NCBI RefSeq assembly: GCF_010183535.1
Contig: NC_071328.1
Coordinates: forward strand, 186,001 to 250,000
Length of the DNA: 64,000 bases
Source: Caenorhabditis remanei
Lineage: Eukaryota > Nematoda > Chromadorea > Rhabditida > Rhabditidae
Direction of reading: 5' to 3'
Shown: piece after piece, positions 1-8,857 of the stretch
How the letters are laid out: the number at the start of each line of letters is the position of its first letter
Position numbering within the stretch: the stretch's first letter is position 1
The notes under the pieces: model-generated
What the model saw: only the letters and a program-made list of their open reading frames with translations
Told to the model about the DNA's origin: nothing
Database searches by the model: none
Position numbers and translations under genes: made by a program

Positions 1-972
1 GATGAAAAATTGATTTATTTCACTTGAAAACTCTTTTTTTTTGCTTTTTCCCAAAATTTTTCGGGAAATAGCCCCTAAAACTGTAAGAAATTCAATTTTC
101 CCGAAATTTCTGTGAATTTCACCCTTTCTTCACTAATTTGTTTGCATTTCTCGGCAAAAAAACCGAATTTCCGCCTGAAAACTCCCATTTTCCCCGGTTG
201 TGAGACCCCCCTTCCACCCATTCTCATTGTGATTCCCCTCCATTTTTTGTCATTTTTCCCCCCTCACTTTCCTTCTGAATCCCACGTCAACATCCGCATG
301 ATCGCCCCACACCTTCATCTCATAATTCACCTTCTACTTCTTTGAAATTTGCCAATGCTTAAATTGTGTATAATGTGTAATATTGTATTTATTAAGAGAA
401 AGAGATTCGAAAAACGAAACGCATATTGAATGAACATTTGAACGACTTTTCCTGTAAAAACCAACATTTTAGCCTGAAAATGAGGTATTTCAGTGAAATA
501 ACAATTATTCAGTTTGTAAGACAAAATGAGGCAGAATGAGATAGAAAATATTGAATCAAGAAATTGAATGAGAACATGATGAGTTTCAGCCATTTTTCTA
601 TATTTTTGACATTTTTTGTGGCTACAAATGTCAAAAACACGAGAAAATTCGCCGAAAGTGAACAGAAAATGAGAAAAAGTGCTTATAGAGTCCAAAAGGG
701 TATTAACAAATAACAAAAACAAGCAGTAGAAAAAATATAAATTTAAGAAACAAAAAAACAAGTTTCAGTGAGTGAAACGATCCTAGAAATCAGAAAAAGT
801 AGAAACAAGATGAGATAACTATGAATTAACCCAATTTTCTGCATTTCTGATTGTTTCACTGTCAAAAATGACAAAAAACTAATGTAATAATGAGAAAATT
901 GGTATAATAATGAACAGAAAATGAGAACAGGTGCGTACAGAACACAAAAGAGAGAGGCATTTTTTTTTAAGT
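1..972. other. Non-coding stretch, no gene seen
   Basis: No coding exon is supported here. ORFs on both strands are AT-rich, low complexity and lack flanking splice sites. Two stretches (about 580-705 and 823-957) look like degraded direct copies: both run from a TTTTTGACA/TGTCAAAAA-type segment to a shared GAACAGAAAATGAGAA segment. The stretch lies downstream of the minus-strand SPK-domain gene and probably holds its 3' untranslated region. Confidence 0.5.
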
Positions 973-3900
973 CTATGCATTTAGCATGTCGATAGATATC
1001 TTGAAGGCGGTGTTGAGCTTCTCCATTGAAATTTTCTGAAAATAAAAATTTAAATTTTTCAAATTTAAATTTCTAATATACAAACCTTATCCGTATCCTT
1101 TGTCAATTCTTCAATAATAACACTCAATTTCTTCAAAAACGGATCCATAATTGGGTGATTGACGGTCCCAGCGGCCAATTGGAGCATCGATGCGAAATCA
1201 CGGAGACTTTTCCAGTCTGTGTCCGGATGCTGATAGAATCTAGCATTTTTTGTGGTTACCATCAGAAGACTTTCGAGATTCAAGAGCAGGGCGAAGAGCG
1301 GCAATTTCTGGAATTTGAGAAATGGTTTGGGAATCCCAACTTGGGCTATAGTTTTATGAGTGAAACATGTGACTTTTAGACATTTTCAGTCATTTCTAGT
1401 CATTGTGAGCCAAAAATTTCAATTTTTTTTGATTTTTTGGACTGAAAATTTCAGACAAATGATATTTCAGTTCAAAAACGCTACTTTCTCGGGAAAATCA
1501 CTATAATGAGTCCTAATAGCAAAGAATGACTCAATTTCAGCAAAAATTAAAAATTAAATAAAAACGAAAAAAATGTTGAGGTATAATTTCAGACAAAAAA
1601 ATTTCAGCCAACATTTTTTTCTTAAAACCAGATTTTCAGCAGAATTTAGCAAAAACCGTCTATTTTTCAAACATTTTTCGAAAAAATTGAATTTAGGTAC
1701 AATTTCAAACAAAAAGGTCCAAAATTAATCGCTAGAATTTGATCCCGCCCACCGTATTTAGCGATTTTTGACGAAACATCAGCCAGGCCCCGCCTCTCTT
1801 TCTCCACACTCACCTCATCCTTCACACTCATTTTTTTGATCAAAAACTCGATTTCCGCATGCAATTCATTGAAAATCGGATGATTCAATGCGACAATGAA
1901 TGCACGAAGAACGCACAAATACCATTTGACAGAGGTAGACGATTCCTCAGAATATACTCGTGTCATTTCAGTTCTCTCCTTCGGTTCCTTGTCATTTTCT
2001 GATTCTCGTGCTGATCGAACACTTTCATCACAGACAAATGGCACTCCTCCGATATTCTGATAGAGATCATCTAACCACGCCGGTTGGTTTTTGACTTTCG
2101 GCGTCTTTTTTACGTCTGAAATTGGAAAATAAATTTCCAGATGGACATTTTCTAGCTGAAACGGCGCATCCTGGCCTTGAGATAACTCGCTTCAAAATGG
2201 CAATTAGGAGTCGATCAACCTGTCAAATTGTAGAGCTCACCGAGATCTACTATTTGACAGGTTGATCGACTACTAATTGTCATTTTGAAGCGAGTTATCT
2301 CAATGCCAGGATCCGGCCCGGTTACAACTATGCCATTTTTTGATGAAACCTTTCGAAATTCTAGTTTCTTCGGGCTCAAGTCTACCTGAAACCGACAAAT
2401 CGACACCAGAATCAATTTCTGGAAGAGAATTCAATCTTCTCTTCTTCTGATCCACCAGACTTCCACTAGTCGATGATTCTGATTCCTTGGCATTGCTATC
2501 ACTCGATGAGCTTCTTTTTCTCTCTTGATTCTCCACTTTTTTCGCCGGACTTTTGAACTCGTTCTTCACATTGACTGGTGGCAATCGTTTTGGAGATTTC
2601 GGTGTTGGAATTTTGATAGTGGGTGAATTCGGAGACTTCTTCAGGTTCATCGGAGAAAACTTTGTCCTTAATGCCGGTCGGCTCGTCGACTTGATCCCGT
2701 CTGAAATTGGAAAGAAATAAGACACTCCTTTCAGGTAAAACGGCCCATTTTGGACATAAATGATCCATTTACTCTCATTTTGATCTGAAAATAGGCCATT
2801 TTCTAAGCAAAACAGAGAAAAACGTTGGAAATTCAGTTATTTTCTGTTCATTCCTACCTGAAACCGACAAATTGACATCCGGTATAGTATCTGGAACTGA
2901 ATTCACTGGTTTTCCCGATGGAGACATCATAGAAGGACTTCCACTAGTCGATGGTCCTGATCCATCGGCATTTGTATAAGTGTATGAGTCATCACTCGAT
3001 GAGGTTCCCTTTTTCACAGGACTTTTGAATTCTTTCTTCACATTTACTACTGATAGCGGTAGTTTTGGAGATTTCGGTTTTGGAACTTTGGGCGAATACG
3101 GCGACGGTCGAATAATTGGCATGATGCTGAGCTCTCGTTTCTTTGAGCTGAAATTCGGGGATTTTTCAAAATTCTGCAGACAAAGTCCTATTAACAGTCC
3201 ATCCCCTCTTACAACTGCGCCTCGCCGCAAACGAGAGAGTATCGGCGATAGACGCAGAGTTTTTTTCTCGCGCCGACTCAGATTTTCACAGCTTTTGACC
3301 TATTCTCGCACTTTTTCATGGCAATATACAGAAAAACTTTTGAAAAGCGAAAATAGGTCAAAAACTGTGAAAAAACTCTGCGTCTCTCGCCGATACTCTC
3401 TCGTTTGCGATGGGGCGCAGTTGTAATAAAAATGTTCTGCTAATACTTACACTCTTGAACTCTTTCGAATTTCTGGCTTTGATTCTTCGACTGTCTCCAC
3501 ATCAATCATCTCGCTTTCTTCATCTTCCGGGCTTTCTTCTTCTCTCTTCACTTTCAGATTGATTGGAATAGAAGGTGGCTGAAATTCAACCTCTCTCTCC
3601 TCTTTCACAATGATTGGAGGTGGCTGAAATTCAAATTTAGAGTTGAAAAACGCCGAAAACCCTCACGTATTTCTGTTTGTCTTCTTCTCTCTTCACCCTC
3701 AGACTCATTGGGATTGGAGGTGGCTGTAATTCAACCTTCAACCCCTCTTTCTTTTTGAATTCCCATTCCTCTCCGTGCTTCTTGTATCTGGCAATCTTCC
3801 CCTCTCTATCCAATTCCACGTCGGCATTCTTGACCATTCTAAACAAAAAAAAATCTCAATTTCAGTCAATTTTCATCGATATTTTCATCGAAAATAAGCT

Positions 3901-5021
3901 CTTACTCTGCTAGAAACCCGTCATCAATTTTTCCGTTCAACACGAACAACAATCTCACTTTGGTATCCATATCGAACTCATTCGACTCGTGAATTTTCTG
4001 GCGCCATTGATATACTCTGAAAATTTTCGATTAAAAACAAATTTTCCTATTTAATTTTCTCACTTAGTATAAAGAGTAGCAATCGAGTGGATAGATTTCA
4101 TTTTGTGTTTAAAATCTCTACAAATCCAATGAACGCTTCTCTGAGTGACTACGTCTTTTGTCTTCTGGAGGACGAATTGAATGAGTTGCGCGGTTTCTTT
4201 ATTGTTTACAGGATTCATCAGCTGAAATGACGAAAAATATTGTAAAATCCATAAAAGTCCATAATTTTAGCGTTAAAAATGTATTTTTCGAAGAGAAAAA
4301 CACTTCTTTTAAGCAAGTGTCGTAAACTATGGTGCACTGGAATACGCAAACACCGGCACGTCAAAATGCACAGATTTTTCGGGCGGTTTTTTGAAAAGTG
4401 TTGCAAATTTGCAAATTTGACGAAAAACTTGATAAATGAGGGGTTAAAACTAGATTTTCATTGAAAAAATAAGAAAAAAAAGTTTTTTTTTTATTGGAAA
4501 TGTTGATTTTAATGATTTTAATGAAATTTTCGACAGAAACACACCGGTTTCGGAGCTCCGATCGGAGATTGTTGTGTTCCAAACTCCAACTTTCCGTTCT
4601 TCTTCTTGTAACTGGTGATTCGTCCTTTCTCGTCTAGTGCCACGTGTGCAAATCGTCGAATTCTGAAAATAATTTGTAAAATTTTGGAATTTAAAGATAT
4701 ATTACTCAGCCAGAAAGTGCACATTGATGTCAACTCCCAACGCGAAAATCATTCTTGCTCTCGTGTCCAAATCGTATTCTTCCAACAGATGAATTCTCTC
4801 TTTCCAGTTTCTTACACTTAAAATTTCATTTAATAAATCTTATTTTTTAAATATAATTCTTACAAATGTGCAAGACTTTCGACGTTTCGCGATGAAACCG
4901 TTTCTGTTTTAAATTGTTGGCACAGTTTGTAAATTGATTGTGGTGATTTCACATATTTCAACTTTTGACAGATGAAATGAATGAGTTCAGCATTTTCCTC
5001 TTCGCGTAACGCGTTCTTCAT
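973..5021 (-). CDS. SPK-domain protein with two SPK domains
   Basis: Twelve exons read in one continuous frame on the minus strand: 4864-5021, 4706-4816, 4545-4662, 4064-4221, 3906-4016, 3667-3838, 3451-3623, 2858-3147, 2386-2700, 1814-2115, 1086-1307 and 973-1035, giving 730 residues. Two SPK (DUF545) domains occupy about residues 1-105 and 130-235. Each has the family pattern of an ELIHFIC-like helix, a central W(K/R)xxIH, EFDMDT(K/R)-type acidic stretch, an FALG/FVLN core and a terminal ITSYK/IARYK. They are followed by Pro/Lys/Ser-rich disorder with two duplicated modules (exons 2858-3147 and 2386-2700) sharing KSPKxP, NVKxEFKSP and STSGS, then a helical C-terminal region. SPK domains are expanded in nematodes and usually nuclear; the function here is unknown. 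The ATG follows TTCAG directly, as in a trans-spliced start. The acetyltransferase gene ends only 191 bp upstream on the same strand, suggesting an operon. Two introns carry TA-flanked hairpin transposons. Confidence 0.85.
2168..2312. mobile_element. Foldback MITE in SPK-gene intron
   Basis: Near-perfect inverted repeat of about 145 bp. Left arm 2168-2227 and right arm 2253-2312 pair with few mismatches and include ATCCTGGC...GCCAGGAT ends and an AACTCGCTTCAAAATG core. It lies wholly inside intron 2116-2385 of the SPK gene. The core is shared with the larger elements at 10686-11119 and 27517-27763, so I treat it as one member of that non-autonomous family. Confidence 0.7.
3212..3423. mobile_element. 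TA-flanked inverted-repeat MITE (CAACTGCGCC family)
   Basis: Inverted-repeat element with CAACTGCGCC ends flanked by TA on both sides (3210-3211 and 3424-3425), a target duplication typical of Tc1/mariner-type elements. The arms contain CGCAAACGAGAGAGTATCGG and GACGCAGAGTTTTTT. It sits in intron 3148-3450 of the SPK gene. Other copies: 37764-38000 (full), about 43945-44105 (half), 14739-14788 and about 21753-21855 (internally deleted). Confidence 0.75.
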
Positions 5022-5212
5022 CTGAATTCCAAAAAAATCTTTAGCAATTCTTTTGTTATCAGATCAGAAATTTTTTCTGCAGAAATAACAAATACAGAAC
5101 TCAACTGATGCGAATCTGTTTTTATCAGACAACGAAATATACAGGAAAGGAGTTTTATTCGAGAAAACCAAGCAATAAATAAATAATTTTATGTTACAAA
5201 GAAGAGAGCATA

Positions 5213-6554
5213 TTACAGTTGAATAACAGGCGTCGCCTCGTCGAATCGTTGCACCATGAAATGAATATTCTCTTTGTATCCGAATTTCGTGTAGAATGGA
5301 ATCAAATCCGTCTTACACTCGAGCGATAACTTGTAGACGCCCAGATTTTTGGCCATTTCGACGAGAATACTGTTGAGAAGCACGCCCAACTTCTTTCCAC
5401 GCATTGATTCATCGACGACGACGTCTTCAACTCTACCACGCAGTCCGCATTCGTGGATATACTTGAATTCGACGACAAGTGTGGCGGCTCCGACAATTTT
5501 CGAGGTGCTGGAAAGGAAAATTATGGATTTTTATAAATTTTATTCAGAAAAATGGAGAATTCTTAGTAATTTCTTACCTCAAATCCTCCAAAACCACAAT
5601 GAAATACGAGTCGGCGGTCTTCATCGTCGCGAATCTCTTCTCAAAATCTGTTTTTGACACGTATCCAACTGAAATCAACTGTTCCAACAGTTTCAGATAT
5701 TCATCCATGTCATCGGAATGAAGAGATCGAATACGAATTCCAGCGGGAAGATTGGAATCAGAAGATGGAAGGAGATCTTCGATGAAAAGAGCGTTTCCAC
5801 GTGGTTTCGGCCAATGGACGGGGGCGGATGACTCATCGAATCGTTGATCGAGAAAGTGGAGTGTCTTGTTGTATCCGAATTTGTTGTAGAATGTGATCAG
5901 TTCCGTTTTGCATTCGAGGGATAGCTTGTAGACGCCGATCTGAAACAAAAAAAGAGGGATTTGAGCAGAAAATCGAGTTTCTTACCGTCTGCGCCATCTC
6001 GACGAGTACTTGATTCAAAAGTGCTCCAAACTTCTTTCCACGAATCTTCTCGTCGACAACGACGTCTTCTACTCTGCCACGTGTCCCTGCTTCATGAATA
6101 TACTTGAATTCGATGAGCAACGTAGCGGCGCCGACGATTTTCGGGGATCTAAAGGAATTTTATTCATTTTTAATCTAAAATGAAGAATTTCTTACCCCAA
6201 TTGTTCCAGCACAACGATATAATACGATTGGGCATTTTTCATCGCATCGAATCGTTTTCGAAACACCAATTGATTGATGAATCCGACGGAAGTGAGCTGT
6301 TTCAACAATTCCAAGTACTCGTACTGTGAAAAAAATAAAGTTTGGCCAAGGATTTTCAAAAAAAATTTTCGCGCCCAAAACACTTTAGTGCATTTGTGAA
6401 CTAAAGCGTTTTGGGCGCGAAAATTTTTTTTGAAAATCCTTGGCCAAACTTTATTTTTTTCACAGTAGTCATCGTTTCGAAGCGCACGAAGACGGTATCC
6501 ATCGGGAATCGGCACATTTGATGGGAGAAGGCGTTCGTCGAAAAGGGAGACCAT
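5213..6554 (-). CDS. gna-2: Glucosamine-6-phosphate N-acetyltransferase, two-domain, copy A with in-frame hairpin insertion
   Basis: Exons 6196-6554, 5986-6148, 5578-5939 and 5213-5507 join in frame to 392 residues. The product has two tandem GNAT domains of the GNA1 type, each with GRVEDVVVDE, the acetyl-CoA loop RGKK(F/L)G, YKLSLECKT and FGY. GNA1 makes N-acetylglucosamine 6-phosphate on the route to UDP-GlcNAc, needed for chitin (eggshell), glycoproteins and GPI anchors. The gene is a close inverted copy of 38914-40353. Unlike that copy it carries a 142-bp palindromic element (6324-6465) plus a TA duplication inside exon 1, adding 48 in-frame codons between DDY and EYLELL without a stop. 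The insert falls inside the first GNAT domain, so that domain may be impaired; domain 2 looks intact. Intron 2 is only 46 bp versus 306 bp in copy B. The symbol reflects family and inferred synteny, not proven orthology of this copy. Confidence 0.85.
6324..6465. mobile_element. Hairpin transposon (MITE) inside a coding exon
   Basis: 142-bp palindrome with 65-bp arms (6324-6388 and 6401-6465, about one mismatch) and a 12-bp loop. The ends are CTGTGAAAAA and TTTTTCACAG. It is flanked by TA at 6322-6323 and 6466-6467, while the uninterrupted sister gene has a single TA at that site. This shows a precise insertion with a TA target duplication, as for Tc1/mariner-mobilised MITEs. The 144-bp net gain is a multiple of three and is open in the host reading frame. 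Confidence 0.92.
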
Positions 6555-7182
6555 TTTTATAGAGTTAGTAGGGAGGGAATTGGGAGGACGGTGAATAAAA
6601 TGAACGGAATTGAGGAAAAATAACGGAGAGATCAGAGAAACAAAAATATTTGAAAAATAATTAGGCGGCTTGAGAAACAGACCAAAATTTGACATTTTTG
6701 AGAGGAAAAATCAGAAAACATACTGATTTTCGATGAATAAATAGAAATTCGATAGCAGAAATGCTGTATTTTATGAAAAAACCTTAAAATTTGGTGAAAA
6801 CCCAAAAAAATATGGTTGAAAATTAATATAAGGCGGATTACTGTAGCCATTCCCTGCACATCTAACTCAATTTGGTTTCGCGATGATTTTTAATTTAAAA
6901 AATTTTAAATAGATTTTTTAACGTAAGACGCTGAAAACACATTTCTCACCATACTTATGAAGGCCCGAAGGTTCAGGCCGGGCATTGGAAAATGTTTGCA
7001 GGCCCAGCCCGGCTAGGCTTCAAAAATAAACCAATTTTCCGCAAAATTTTGAAAAATTTCAATTTTTATCGAAAATGTCGGGGCCTTAATTTCGCTGACA
7101 AAACCCGTGCACTTGACAAGTATGATTCTCACAGACATTACAAAATAGTAGTTTATATTTATTTACTTCAAAATACACAGAA
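6555..7182. other. Intergenic region with short GC-rich repeat
   Basis: No gene. About 100 bp next to the acetyltransferase start resembles the sequence upstream of copy B (shared CTCAATTCCGTTCATTTTA and ACTAACTCTATAAAAATGG on the coding strand). A GC-rich patch at about 6960-7020 with GGCCCG/CCGGGC motifs recurs near 47060-47100 and 48310-48370. A minus-strand poly(A) signal (TTTATT on plus, about 7158-7163) lies 20 bp beyond the next gene's stop. Confidence 0.5.
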
Positions 7183-8271
7183 TTATAAGAATTTTTTATC
7201 CTTGCTATTCGCAAATCGTCCTTGCAACTCCTTCATCTTCTCCACCGCCTCTTTACTTCCTCCAGCCTTCAATCCCCGTACTTCCATATCCTTGTCACGA
7301 TCGAATGGCCGACGTTCTCCGGGAAGGTACCCCGCATCTTTCACCTTCTCTTCTCTCGTTTTTTGATGTAATTCCAGTAGAGAGGGCCCAGAAGTCTTCT
7401 GAGAAACAATAGCCTCTTGTCTCGCGTCTGCCATCGCCGCACCAACAGATTTCGCTGTCTTCTGCTCGTCTCGTCGTTTCTTCTTGGCTCCCGGCGCATC
7501 TTCCCATGACGAATCCCTCTCGGATACTGTTCCTTTTTTGAATGTTCGAGGTCCCAAACCGAAATTTCCCATCTTTTTAGGCACTGACGTCATCCATTCT
7601 TCGCGTTTTGGTTGGGAGTTCTGGAGAATGTTTTATGGGTGAAAAATGGCATTTAGAGCTAAAAAATCTTACCTTTTCCTCGTCCTCCGCCTCTTTTTGC
7701 AGCACCATTCGATACGCTCTCTCCAATGCTTCCTTCTCTTCATTTCCTTCCGTCACTGGCATCGGACCCTAAAAATCGTGATTTATAGCGAACAAAAACT
7801 GGAAGAAAACTCACAATTTCGTCATCTGAATCATCGTTCTGAGCTCCTGGTATCATTGGACCAAAGCTTTGCCGAAAATTTGAAGGGATTGATGGTCCGT
7901 AGCTGCTGCCAGCTGTCTGCAAAAGGCAAAAATGCATTTTTCAAAGAAAATTTAAAAGTTCCAGCTTACATCTTCTTCTTCCTCTTCTTCTTCTTCATTC
8001 CCTTCAGTTGTCAAATTCGAAAAATCAACATTTTTCGGAATCGCTGGCCCATAAACTCCCGATTCTGGCTCATCGTCTTCCTCTTCTTCGTCTTTTTCCG
8101 ATTTTTCGACAGATTTTGGAATTACAGGCCCATATGCTATTGGAGTCGTATCATCTTTGTCTTCTGACTCCTAAAATTATATTTTTTAACTGGAAAACTA
8201 GAATTTGAACAAACCTCGTCTTGATCGGTATTTTTCGCAAGCCACGCGGGTAGTTGAGGTCCGTATGACAT
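7183..8271 (-). CDS. GPALPP-motif protein (GPALPP1/DUF3752 family)
   Basis: Exons 8215-8271, 7970-8170, 7815-7916, 7673-7768 and 7183-7620 join in frame to 297 residues. The N-terminal half holds five spaced GPxxP motifs (GPQLP, GPVIP, GPAIP, GPSIP, GPMIP, and a further GPMPV) separated by acidic runs. The C-terminal DUF3752 region has EEWMTSVP, FGLGPRTFKKG, SWEDAPG and RPFDRDKDM, the signature of human GPALPP1. The family is nuclear and little studied. The start is the first ATG of an exon encoding MSYGPQLPAWL, itself a GP motif, so it is well supported. A divergent gene (golgin-84) starts 587 bp away on the other strand. A minus-strand AATAAA lies about 20 bp past the stop. Confidence 0.88.
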
Positions 8272-8857
8272 TTCTAAATTAAAAATCGATTAGAAAAATG
8301 TAATTTTTGCTAGAAAGTATGAGAAGCAAGTAAAAAATTCTGGAATTCGGGCTGAAAACCTGTTTTAAAGTACAAAAATTGTTATTTAAAAAATAAAAAA
8401 CGATCGGGGACTAACTCCGATTTCTGCAATCGCGCTCTATCGATCTTTCATCTTCCGATGCATCTAGTTCCCTCTAAAATGAGTTTTTTGAGAGAAATTT
8501 TAATTTAAAATATTATTCACAACTTCAGCAACGTTTATAACGCAAATTTAGCATAATTCTAAAATGAAACTTGTCTGAAATTTCCTATTTAAAAACTCAA
8601 CTCCGATGGCCGAGTTTCAAATGGCCTAGCTTCCTCCATGGCCGAACTCGTGAAATCCACGTTAATTCTGCGGGGCTTCTTGTTTTTTTCAGCGAATTTC
8701 GTAGTTTCATAATCGGTTTTTTGTGAATTAGAAATTGAATAAAATTTAAAAATCTATCATTCAAATTAACCGCTTTGAACTGTTAATTTCTTTTGTTTTT
8801 TATCTGAAAAATGCGACCGTTTTCATAAATTATTTTTCAGGCAAAAAATCAAAGCGA
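8272..8857. promoter_or_regulatory. Divergent intergenic region between GPALPP1-like and golgin-84 genes
   Basis: 587 bp separate two head-to-head starts, so both promoters should lie here. An acceptor ATTTTTCAG at 8840 precedes the golgin ATG by 17 bp and looks like a trans-splice or 5' UTR splice site. No core promoter motif is distinctive. A degenerate pair of GCCGAGTTTC/GCCGAACTC repeats sits near 8608-8650. Confidence 0.45.

Noticed and set aside
327..761. 144-codon minus-strand ORF near the window start
   Set aside because: Phe/Leu/Tyr-biased translation of AT-rich DNA, no splice context, no family pattern.
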